Shown in pieces: positions 39,461 through 48,900 of a DNA stretch of 64,000 nucleotides. Below the pieces are notes generated by a model. That model was given only the letters and a program-made list of their open reading frames with translations, had not been told where the DNA came from and searched no databases. The translations under genes and the position numbers were made by a program. The DNA is from Lachnospiraceae bacterium (lineage in GTDB: Bacteria; Bacillota; Clostridia; Lachnospirales; Lachnospiraceae). The stretch spans positions 16,807 to 80,806 of the forward strand of contig CAJTGB010000021.1 in the NCBI GenBank assembly GCA_910575835.1. The letters are read 5' to 3'. Position 1 is the stretch's first letter; each line of letters opens with the position of its first letter.

Positions 39461-39547
39461 ATGAGAGAAAAAACCGTTATCGCTATTGTGCTTGTGGCGT
39501 TTATCGGCGGTGCGGCAGCTTGGCTGCATATCCGCAGAAAGAAGTAA
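39461..39547 (+). CDS. 28-residue single-helix membrane peptide
   Basis: ATG follows AAGGAGG that lies in the end of the adhesin gene. Peptide: short charged start, one membrane helix (IAIVLVAFIGGAAAW), and an RRKK end. Too short for standard gene calling. Coupled to the adhesin, followed by a terminator; it may help its export or anchoring. Confidence 0.6.
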   Translation: MREKTVIAIVLVAFIGGAAAWLHIRRKK

Positions 39548-39569
39548 ATTAGGCAGTTTTTGTGTGGAT

Positions 39570-39597
39570 GGGGCGGTTGAAAGATACCGCCCCTTTT
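39570..39597 (+). terminator. Terminator after adhesin operon
   Basis: GGGGCGGT / ACCGCCCC stem, 8-base loop, followed by TTTT. Confidence 0.85.
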
Positions 39598-39615
39598 CCA
39601 TTTATGGAGGTAGTT

Positions 39616-39921
39616 ATGGACAATCTGAAAACCGTAGAGGGAAAAGTAAAAGCTGTCCTGCAAAAGAATGAGGACGCCAGAAATGATGACATGGTGCTGT
39701 ATCTTGCCCTCTGTAATCTTTATCTGAAAGATGCAGGCACAATGCCGCTTGCGGAGATAATGACACGGCATAAGGAGCTTGGCTTGCCGAGCTTTGAGAG
39801 CGTGGGCAGGACACGCCGCAAATTGCAGGAAAGACACCCAGAGCTTTTAGGAAGTGTACGGATGCAGAAAATCAGAGCCGCAGGCGAAAAGGCATACCGT
39901 AAATATGCGAAAGAATCGTGA
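39616..39921 (+). CDS. ICE-conserved hypothetical, 101 residues
   Basis: ATG at 39616 with GGAGG. Helical, basic (RTRRKLQERHPEL, KIRAAGEKAYRKYAKES), with a likely helix-turn-helix (PLAEIMTRHKELGLPSFESVGRTRRKL). It looks like a small DNA-binding protein and begins a run of ICE genes reaching to the helicase. Confidence 0.7.
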   Translation: MDNLKTVEGKVKAVLQKNEDARNDDMVLYLALCNLYLKDAGTMPLAEIMTRHKELGLPSFESVGRTRRKLQERHPELLGSVRMQKIRAAGEKAYRKYAKES

Positions 39922-39929
39922 GGTGAAAG

Positions 39930-40250
39930 ATGCAGGATAAGTCTTTTGAATACGGAGGGTATCATTTTATCCCAGAGCGGCAGTTCACAAAACGGGAAGA
40001 TGATTTTTTCAAGATTACCCGCAGATTAAAAACAGACAGGGAACTTGGCTTTTTCGCCGCTGACTATTACGGCAGGGGAAGCCAGAAATTCCCTTATTCT
40101 TACGATGATTTTTATGCTGCATCCACGGATAAGAAATGTGATATTTTCCGCTGCGTGGAGAATGGCAGGCTGTACGTCCCCTGCCAGTATGAATTGCAGC
40201 AATATATGGACGGAAAACAGCAGGAAAGGAGGAACGCCTATGAACGGTGA
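39930..40250 (+). CDS. ICE-conserved hypothetical, 106 residues
   Basis: Aromatic-rich protein (FEYGGYHFIPERQF, ADYYGRGSQKFPYSYDDFY). No known domain recognised. Starts eight bases after its upstream neighbour and overlaps the next gene by 11 bases, so it belongs to the same operon. Confidence 0.72.
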   Translation: MQDKSFEYGGYHFIPERQFTKREDDFFKITRRLKTDRELGFFAADYYGRGSQKFPYSYDDFYAASTDKKCDIFRCVENGRLYVPCQYELQQYMDGKQQERRNAYER

Positions 40251-40515
40251 AACACGCTCCAATCAGGGCTATGAAATCATAGAGAGCTGCACTATCGGGA
40301 ATACGGAGCTTGTCATCGGGCATCACCCGAAAGCCCCGAACCCGTATGTATGTTGGTACTGTAAGGGCGGCGGCAACTATTACTGGGGCTGTTACTGCAA
40401 TACTCTTGAAGCCGCAAGGAAGAAACTGAACGAACGCTACCAGTCAGAGTGCCAGATGCCGTACAATCAACAGCACGATAAAAAGGCGAAGCAGCACGAT
40501 GGGCGTGAGCGGTAG
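40240..40515 (+). CDS. ICE-conserved hypothetical with Cys/Trp cluster, 91 residues
   Basis: ATG at 40240 after AAAGGAGG. Central motif CWYCKGGGNYYWGCYCNT may bind metal. The frame is open upstream to 40045 but without a ribosome site and out of step with the overlapping gene. Function unknown. Confidence 0.72.
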   Translation: MNGETRSNQGYEIIESCTIGNTELVIGHHPKAPNPYVCWYCKGGGNYYWGCYCNTLEAARKKLNERYQSECQMPYNQQHDKKAKQHDGRER

Positions 40516-40516
40516 T

Positions 40517-40675
40517 ATGAGCAGCAATGGAAACTATAAGAAATATGACTGCACGACCTGTCCTTACCCCCGATATAAGGACAGCCGTGTTATCTTCTGC
40601 GATGTCTGCATCCGAAAGGTTTTAGACTGGCAGAGGGAGAAAAAGCAGGGAAAGGAGAAGCCCGATGGAGAATGA
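40517..40675 (+). CDS. 52-residue zinc-finger-like protein
   Basis: Short gene starting one base after the previous stop. Two CxxC pairs (DCTTCPYPRY and CDVCIRK), typical of a small zinc ribbon, then a basic helix. It overlaps the next gene by 11 bases. Too short for the usual length cut-off but spacing and coupling support it. Confidence 0.65.
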   Translation: MSSNGNYKKYDCTTCPYPRYKDSRVIFCDVCIRKVLDWQREKKQGKEKPDGE

Positions 40676-41270
40676 AGAAAAACGGATGATTAGCTCTTAT
40701 GAGGTTATACAGAGCATCCACATCGGAAAAAAGGAAGTGGTGTTCGGCATAGACGAAAAAGAGGAATATCCTTTTTTAGTCTGCGACTGCACTTATGACA
40801 ATCCGCTGTCCGCAGAGTGGGTGACGGATGCGGTCGGCTCAGACGACTATCTGGAAGCCATGCAGATTTTTACCGACAGGGTGCAGGAGCAGATAGGGCT
40901 TATGAGAGCCGAGCAGGAACAGTTCAAGTTTGATATGACCCCCTTTACCATAGACGACTGCATCCCAGACGATAAAAATGACAGTATTGTGGGAAAGGTT
41001 GTTGTCATCAATGCTGAAGTCAACCGCTATGAGTATAGGCATTCCGCCTATCAGCTTGTGTTGGTGGACGGCGGACACGGTGCAAGGGGCGGCAGGGGGC
41101 AGGCGGTGTTTGGGACTTCGCTTGCGGACGGCAAGCACGCCCGATGGGAAAGGTACGATGTGCTTGGCGAAATCAAGCCAGAAAAAATGCCCGATTGGGC
41201 AAAAGAAGCCCTCACAAAAATCAAGGAACAGGAAAAAGCGAAGAAATCAAAGAGCAGGGAGGAACGCTGA
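40665..41270 (+). CDS. ICE-conserved hypothetical, 201 residues
   Basis: Begins inside the preceding gene, AAGGAGAAG upstream. First part has EVIQSIHIGKKEVVFGID, close in style to the opening of its neighbour at 40240 (EIIESCTIGNTELVIGH), suggesting an old duplication; C-terminus is basic (KAKKSKSREER). The stop overlaps the next start. Function unknown. Confidence 0.75.
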   Translation: MENEEKRMISSYEVIQSIHIGKKEVVFGIDEKEEYPFLVCDCTYDNPLSAEWVTDAVGSDDYLEAMQIFTDRVQEQIGLMRAEQEQFKFDMTPFTIDDCIPDDKNDSIVGKVVVINAEVNRYEYRHSAYQLVLVDGGHGARGGRGQAVFGTSLADGKHARWERYDVLGEIKPEKMPDWAKEALTKIKEQEKAKKSKSREER

Positions 41271-41965
41271 TGGAGATACGAGATTTGACACAGCCCGAAC
41301 AGAAATACACCTACGCCCAGAGTATGCAGCTTGAGGGACAGACGGGGTGTGTCGGACATTTCCAAGGGGATTTTGCCCCCTCTGGATATGGCTTTTATAC
41401 CACTTGGTTTGACGTTAGGGAGCAATGGAAACCAGACGAGTTCAATACGGGGCTGGACGAAGTTATCCATATGCTCCGTGAAGATAAGGGGCTGCTGCAC
41501 AACCGTTATGATATGGGTGCATATGCGAAAAAATTCCCCGAAAGTGCGTTCAAAGGGAATTACTGTACCGAGTACGGCTTCCGTGTGGATACGGAGAAAC
41601 ACGCTTTCCTGCTCCGCTGCAACCCGACAAAGGGCGACTACGATTTTTGCTGCTACTGCTATGTGAAAGAGTGGCTTGATAAGCATATGGCAAAAGCAGA
41701 ACAGGGAATCCGTTTTGTTGACCCGCATTACAAAGAGAAGTTCCGCATCCCAGACGGCGGCAAAATCATCATCACTTATGGTTGGGGAGAAAAGGCGGAA
41801 AAGACCTGCCGCTATATTGACGAGTACCATACCGAGGTAGGAAGCAACCTCTACCACATCTGCGAGTTTGCCGAGCGTATGGAGCAGAACGGACACACCT
41901 ATGAGCCGAAGCCAGAAGATGTGCAGGCGGCGAAAGCCCCGAAAAAGAAAGAGTATGAACGATAG
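41270..41965 (+). CDS. ICE-conserved hypothetical with duplicated C-terminal module, 231 residues
   Basis: ATG overlaps the preceding stop by one base. N-terminal part unknown (GQTGCVGHFQGDFAPSGYGF). The last 60 residues (PDGGKIIITYGWGEK, CRYIDEYHTEV, CEFAERMEQNG) match the whole of the 74-residue protein encoded at 42181-42405. Cys-rich patch CCYCYVKEW in the middle. No function known. Confidence 0.78.
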   Translation: MEIRDLTQPEQKYTYAQSMQLEGQTGCVGHFQGDFAPSGYGFYTTWFDVREQWKPDEFNTGLDEVIHMLREDKGLLHNRYDMGAYAKKFPESAFKGNYCTEYGFRVDTEKHAFLLRCNPTKGDYDFCCYCYVKEWLDKHMAKAEQGIRFVDPHYKEKFRIPDGGKIIITYGWGEKAEKTCRYIDEYHTEVGSNLYHICEFAERMEQNGHTYEPKPEDVQAAKAPKKKEYER

Positions 41966-41977
41966 GAGGGATTTGAA

Positions 41978-42184
41978 ATGGCTGTAAACCAGAAAGCGGT
42001 CAGAGTGTTAAATAAAGTCTTTGAAGCAGGCTTTACCGATGAAAAGGCGATTGCCGCCATGACAATGGATGATATTCTCTCCATGCAGGGGATTAGCGTA
42101 GCCGAAATCACGCTTATCAATGAGCTGCAAAAGAGCATCAAGGGAAACAAGGTCATCTCATTTCTGGGAGGCGGCACGGAATGA
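41978..42184 (+). CDS. ICE-conserved 68-residue protein
   Basis: Helical protein (QKAVRVLNKVFEAGFTDEK, ILSMQGISVAEITLINELQKSI) with the look of a SAM- or HhH-like helical domain. Good AGGAGG. Overlaps the next gene by four bases (ATGA). Confidence 0.7.
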   Translation: MAVNQKAVRVLNKVFEAGFTDEKAIAAMTMDDILSMQGISVAEITLINELQKSIKGNKVISFLGGGTE

Positions 42185-42405
42185 GCGGAGGACAAAAAAT
42201 CTGCATGACGGACAGCGTAGGCAGGATGCTTTTCTCTGTCCCCGACGGCGGCATTATCCGTATGCTTTATGGGAACGGGGAGGATTATTTTGCTGTCTGC
42301 CATTATTTAGATGAAACCCATGCAGAGATTGACGGCGTAAGATACGCCGTTCGGGAGTTTGCAAAGAGGATGGAACGAAACAAAATCAGCTATGCCCCTG
42401 CCTAA
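42181..42405 (+). CDS. ICE-conserved 74-residue protein, stand-alone copy of a C-terminal module
   Basis: Aligns with the C-terminal 60 residues of the 231-residue protein: PDGGIIRMLYGNGED, CHYLDETHAEI, REFAKRMERNK. Coupled to its upstream neighbour by ATGA. The module may be a small protein- or DNA-binding unit; unknown. Confidence 0.72.
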   Translation: MSGGQKICMTDSVGRMLFSVPDGGIIRMLYGNGEDYFAVCHYLDETHAEIDGVRYAVREFAKRMERNKISYAPA

Positions 42406-42440
42406 AGGCGGGGCATGGACAACAGGAGGATTGATATTTT

Positions 42441-42479
42441 ATGGAACAGATTGTTTTATCGGGCGGTGATAGGGATTGA
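42441..42479 (+). CDS. Possible 12-residue leader peptide
   Basis: ATG with AGGAGG (42424) encodes MEQIVLSGGDRD, and its stop TGA overlaps the TTG start of the next gene (TTGA). The next gene has no strong site of its own, so its translation may depend on this leader. Confidence 0.35.
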   Translation: MEQIVLSGGDRD

Positions 42480-42934
42480 GTACCGAGCTTATCAACCGCA
42501 TTACGATAAAGAAAGACGGCGTGTATGTATCTTCCCACAGCTCCAACGACACCTCTCCCTACCATTCATGGAGGTGCAAGGGCTTGTCGGAAATCTATGC
42601 CGCCGAGGGGCAGAAAGGGCTTGACCGTGAGGTTATCCGTATGCTCTATGAATATGCCGAGCTTCGTGGCTCTCATAAAAGCCTTGACCGTTACCGTTAT
42701 GCAAAGGACGCCCCTGCCGCCCGTGCCATCTATCAGAGGTTTATTGACCAGATTGACGACCGTTACGGGCAGATGGACGAAGCCGACCAGAAAAGCGTCT
42801 GGTACAAGCCCACGGAAAAGGCAAAGGAATACCGAGCCTATGAGCGGGATATGAGGGAAAAGATGTATTCCGAAATCGCCGAACGGTGCGGGGAATATGA
42901 CAGGAAGCATAAAAACAGGGATTTAGGACGATAA
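42476..42934 (+). CDS. ICE-conserved hypothetical, 152 residues (TTG start)
   Basis: Acidic/basic helical protein; LYEYAELRGSHKSLDRYRYA and a long C-terminal helix rich in Arg, Glu and Lys. Precedes the helicase gene by 14 bases, in the same operon. No domain recognised. Start chosen as TTG because of the overlapping leader and family-like opening (STELINRITIKKDGVYV). Confidence 0.7.
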   Translation: MSTELINRITIKKDGVYVSSHSSNDTSPYHSWRCKGLSEIYAAEGQKGLDREVIRMLYEYAELRGSHKSLDRYRYAKDAPAARAIYQRFIDQIDDRYGQMDEADQKSVWYKPTEKAKEYRAYERDMREKMYSEIAERCGEYDRKHKNRDLGR

Positions 42935-42948
42935 GGAGGTGTGAGCCT

Positions 42949-45900
42949 ATGGCTGCAAAGTACCAGCTAATCACAGAGCTGTACCGCCGCACAGGGAGGG
43001 ACGTCACGAGAAACCCGCAGGCGTGGCAGGGCTTTTTATCCTCTGCCTGCCGCAACTACAAGTGCCGCTTTGACGAGCAGCTTTTAATCTATGCCCAACG
43101 CCCAGACGCCACCGCCGTTGCCGAGATTGGCACTTGGAACAGGCTCTTTAAGCGTTGGGTAAATAAGGACAGCAAAGGCATAGCGGTCTTTGACCCGAAA
43201 GGACGCAGGAACACGCTGAAATATTATTTTGACGTTTCCGACACCCATGAGGGCTATTATGGAAGCCGACCCGTCCCGATATGGCAGATGGATAAGCGGT
43301 ACGAGCAGCCTGTCATGGAACGGCTTGCGGACAGGTTCGACGGCACGGAGGGCGGCGACCTTGCCGATTTCTTAATGCAGACGGCAGAGAACGCCGTGGA
43401 GGATAACCTGCCCGATTACCTTTCACAGCTTAAGGACTGTACGGAAAACAGCTTTTTAGAGGAACTGGACAGCTTTAATGTAGAAGTGATTTACAAGCGT
43501 CTGGCGGCAAACAGCGTCGCCTATATGCTGTTGAGCCGCTGCGGGCTGGATGCGGACGGCTATTTTGAGCGTGAGGATTTTGCTGACATCACAAATTTCA
43601 ATACGCCTGCCACCTTGAACGCCATCGGCATCGCCACAAGCGACATCTCCGAGATGGCGTTGCGGGAAATCTCTGCGGCAATCCGAAATGTGCAAATCGA
43701 AGCTAGAGGTCAGAACCGCACATTTGCAAGGGACACTATAAGCCAGTATGATAAGGGCAGGAAACAACCCGAGAGGAGCGAATACAATGAGCGAAATCAC
43801 TTACACGAAACAGGCGGATTATCTTATTCCCGACCTAACATTACCGACAGAGCCAGAGCTTCCGCTTGGCAGATACGCTTTGATGCACAGGGATTATCTG
43901 GAGCAGCACAAGAGGGTGGCTTACCTCAACCTGCTGACGTCGGGCAGGCTGAACGCACACCTGCACCAGACCGAGCAGACAGCTCTTTCCAGACTAGAAC
44001 TACTGACGAAGCGGCTCGCAGCCGAGCAGGGAGTGACGGAGGAACTGAAAGAGAAAGCACCGATGCAGTGGGTGCAGGCGATGAACGCCATCCGCAGCCA
44101 AGCGGAAGAAGTGATACTGGAAGAACTGATTTACAACTGACGTCCCAAGAATCCGAGCCGCAGGCGAAGGATGATTGGCAGACGGAAGGAGTGCCTGCGG
44201 TACAGTTAGAAAAATCAGAGCCAGAATCGGACGGTGGCAGACAGGAAGAAAAAACGGCTGCGGCACAGACAGCAGAGCCAGAAAAACAGGCGGGAACTGA
44301 AAAAGGCAGCGTTGCCAATGAGGAAGAGGTTGCCGCAAATCTCCCGACCGTAGACGAACAGATTGAAATGATTGCTGAAGCAGAGGACGAAAAATCCTCT
44401 GCTTTTGCCGTTTCACAGGAGGATATTGATGCCGTCCTTGTAAAAGGAAGCAGCTATGCGGATGGTAAATACCGCATCTACCATCAGTTCCAGAAACAGG
44501 AAGATAAAAAGAAGAACATTGATTTTCTGAAAAGGGAATACGGCACGGGCGGTTTCTTTGTTGGCTTTTCAGACGGCACAGAGGGATATGTGTGGTACAG
44601 CGGCAAGGGCATCTCCATTGACCGTGGCGGCATTTCCACTGAACACGACCTTGTGCTGAGTTGGTCTAAGGCGGAAAAACGCCTGCGGGAGCTTGTTAAG
44701 GATAACCGCTATCTCAATCCCAAAGAAAAAGACCATTATGCGGATTATCTGGAGGGCATATCTGCCCCGCAGTATGAAATCGACACCCAGAGGAAACTGG
44801 CAAGGCAGCGTTTTATTGAAGAAAAAAGGGAGCTGCCGCCTGCTGACAAGAGGGATACGCTCGCCCTGCGGCTCTCTGATTTTATCCGAGATTTGGACGG
44901 ATATGAGAAAGATTTGTTGGGCGTGATTGGCTGCAAGGATTTTGCGGATATGCCTGCTGACCTTATGGAGCAGGCATTGCAGCATCCAGATAACGTGCAG
45001 GAAATGCTTGATTTTTTAGCTTTAGTGCAGAAAAAGACTACAAGCGTTTACAGCCGCAGCAATGCGTGGCGTTTTTCGCAGGAGCTTACGGAGCTGTACC
45101 CTCTCCATTACCTCTACCATGAGGGCGATGTGGTGTATATCGGGGCGGACAAATATGAGGTCATAGCCTTTGATGAAAACGCCGTATCTTTACGAAATGC
45201 AGAATTTCCGTTGTTCGGCAAAGAGTTCAGCCGAGCCGATTTTGAAGAAAAGCTCCGTGAAAACCCTGCTAACGACCATCTGAAAACAGTCATTACCGAA
45301 AGCCAGAAAATGGGAACACCTGCCGAGGAAAAGCTCGACAGCATCACGTTTTCCATCGGGTTCTCCGAGCATCCCGCCTTTTATGACAGGGAGCTGAACG
45401 ACCGATTTACGGAGCTTAGCTTTGCACTTGGGAACAGGCTGCTTGGCGTTTTAGATGAAAAACAGCATTATGAAAGACTGGATGAGAGTAAGGGTGTCGG
45501 CTGGTATAAAAAGACTGACTTTGAAATCCATGCAGTCATCGGCGGGGAGGAATTTAATTACGAGGGGCGGTTTGACATCGGGGACGGCGAGGGCGATTTG
45601 CTTGCCCATATCCGAAATTTTTATGAATACTCCCTCTCCCCCGACTGTCCGTTTATCCCAGAATGGAAACGGCAGGGCGAGGATTATTACAGGGAGCAGA
45701 TGGAAACCCTGCGTTTCGGGCAGGATGTGTTTATCCCATTCTTAGAGCAGCACACCGAGCTGACACCAGAGGATGAAAAGCTCCTTGCTAAGATTTTGGC
45801 TACCGAATCCGACTGGAACAGGAAAGGCGGGGATAAGGAACAGACCGAAGAAATAGAAAATAAAGAGGAACAGCCTGCCATTGATGAAATGTCTGCTAAG

Positions 45901-48900
45901 GAACAGGAAACCGAGCCGCTACAAGAACGGTTTGAGGTCACAATGACTTCCGACGCTTTCCCAGACCCCGAAGATGCTTATGCTATCTGGGACAACAGCC
46001 GTGGGGATTATTATATCAACGGGGACGGTATGGTACTGACCTATCCAACCGAGGAAGATGCCGAGGCAGGACTTTTAAAGGTCAGAAAAACCGCTGCGGA
46101 TAAGGAAGCGGCAAGCCCTATCATAGCAAGATACCTGTCTGGTGATGAAGCCGTCGTTATCATGCAGTATCCTAACGGCAAATATTACAACCGATACGGA
46201 TACGATGAGCAAAGGGATACTGCCAATACGACAGCAGGCGGCTTTGACACATTTGATGAAGCGGAAAAAGCTCTGTACTCCCACCGCCCGAAAGCGGAAA
46301 AGGCGGTCGAGCCTACGCAGAGCCAAGACAGAGGGCTTCTGCCTGCACAGGATAATTCCGACCTCATCGGCAAAGAGCTTGTGATTGACAACCGCCGTTA
46401 TGTAATAGAAAGCGTCGGTAAAATCAGCGGCGATGTTTCCATGCGTGACATCACGTTCCAGAACAGCACAGGCTTCCCGATAAACCGTGTGGAGAAAATC
46501 GGCTATGTCCGCAGGCTCTTGGAGCAGGCACAGGAAGAATTACCGCCCGAAGAAAAAGCAGAAGCTCCAACGGCAAGCCCGACTTCTCCTGCTGTTTCTG
46601 CTGACCGCCACAATTACCGTATTACCGATGATGCGTTAGGCGTTGGCGGTGCAAAAGAGAAGTTTCGAAACAATATGGCAGCAATCCGACTTCTCCACGA
46701 CCTTCAGATAGAAAACCGACTTGCCACGCCCGAAGAACAGGAAACCCTTGCAAAGTATGTGGGATGGGGCGGTCTGTCTATGGCGTTTGATGAAAAAAAT
46801 GCGGCATGGGCAAACGAATACAAGGAGCTGAAAGCCGAGCTGTCTGACGAAGAATACCGTGCGGCAATGGAATCCACTTTGACGGCTTTTTATACGCCGC
46901 CAGTCGTCATCAAGGCGATGTACGAAGCACTTGACCGTCTGGGATTCTCACAGGGGAACATCTTGGAGCCGTCCTGCGGCACGGGCAATTTTTTAGGATT
47001 GTTACCCGACAGCATGGAGAAATCAAAGCTGCACGGCATTGAGATTGACCCTATATCGGGCAGGATTGCAAAGCAGCTCTACCAGAAAGCCAGTATCGCC
47101 ATTGAGGGGTTTGAGGACACAAAGCTCCCAGATAACCACTTTGACGTGGTGCTTGGCAATATCCCGTTCGGGGAGTTCAAGGTCAATGACAGCCGTTACA
47201 ATGCCCAGAAGTTTTTAATCCACGACTATTTTATTGCAAAGGCTCTGGATAAAGTGCGGGCAGGCGGCGTTGTGATGTTCATCACCTCTAAGGGCACAAT
47301 GGACAAGGCAAGCCCAGAGGTGCGGAAGTATATCGCACAGAGAGCCGAGCTTTTAGGTGCGGTAAGGCTTCCCGACAACACATTTCGGGCAAACGCAGGC
47401 ACGGAGGTCACGAGCGACATCCTTATCCTGCAAAAGCATGACAGCGTAATTGACATTGAACCAGAGTGGGTACACCTTGACACAGATGAAAACGGCGTCA
47501 CGATGAACAGCTACTTTGTATCCCACCCAGAGATGGTGCTTGGCAAGATGAGGATGGAAAGCACGAGGTTCGGCATGGACAGTGCCTGCAAAGCCTATCC
47601 AGATATGCCGCTTGCGGGGCTTCTCCATGAAGCCATGCAGCGGATAGACGGCGAAATCCCAGAGATTGAAAATGAGATTGACCGAATCTCTGATGAGCAG
47701 GACAAATCCATCCCTGCCGACCCGAACGTGCGGAACTTCTCTTTTGCCCTTGTGGACGGCAGGGTTTACTTCCGAGAGAATAACACCATGACCCCTGCAA
47801 AGGCATCCATGACCGCAGAAAACCGCATTAAGGGATTATTGGAAATCCGTGATTGCGTGAGAAAGCTCATCCAGTACCAGACCGACGGTTATCCAGAGGA
47901 AATGATACAGACCGAGCAGAAAAACTTAAACCGCTTATACGATGCGTTTACAAAAAAATATGGTCTTATCAACAGCAGGGGGAACTATCTTGCTTTTGCG
48001 GCAGACGAGAGTTACTTCCTGTTATGCTCTCTGGAAGTGCTTGACGATGAGGGGAAATTCAAACGCAAGGCGGATATGTTCTCAAAGAGGACGATAAAGC
48101 CCCACCGTGAAGTTACTTTTGTGGAAACGGCGAGCGAAGCCCTTGCCCTCTCCATCGGTGAGAAAGCCCGTGTCGATTTACCCTATATGGCACGGCTCAC
48201 AGGCAGGACGCAGGAGGAAATCATAAAGGATTTGCAGGGCGTTATCTTCAAAGTGCCATCTTCCGAGCCTGCAAGGTATGTGACCGCAGACGAGTATTTA
48301 TCGGGCAACGTGCGGGAGAAACTGAAAATTGCAAAGATAGCGGCAAAGGCAGACCCAGAGCTTGCAGTCAACGTGGCGGCTCTGGAAAAGGTCATCCCAA
48401 AGGATTTGCCCGCAAGTGAAATCTCCGTCCGTCTGGGTACGACGTGGATACCGCAGGAGGATATACAGCAGTTTATGATGGAGCTTTTAACGCCGTCAAG
48501 CTATGCGGAGGGCAAGCTGAAAGTACGCTACACGGCATATAACGGCGACTGGTTTATCGAGAATAAGAGTTCCGACGTGGGGAATGTCAAGGCGGACAGC
48601 ACTTACGGCACGAAGCGGGCAAGTGCCTACCGCATTATGGAGGATACCTTAAATTTAAGGGACACCCGTATCTTTGATTATATTTATGACGAACACAACA
48701 ATAAAAAAGCAGTGCTGAACCATAAGGAAACCACGGCGGCACAGGCAAAGCAGGAGGTGATAAAGCAGGCGTTTGGGGACTGGATTTGGAAAGACCCAGA
48801 GCGGAGGAACCGGCTTGTACGCTATTACAATGATACGTTTAACAGCATAAGACCCCGTGAGTATGACGGAAGCCATATCACGTTTGGCGGCATCAGCCCA

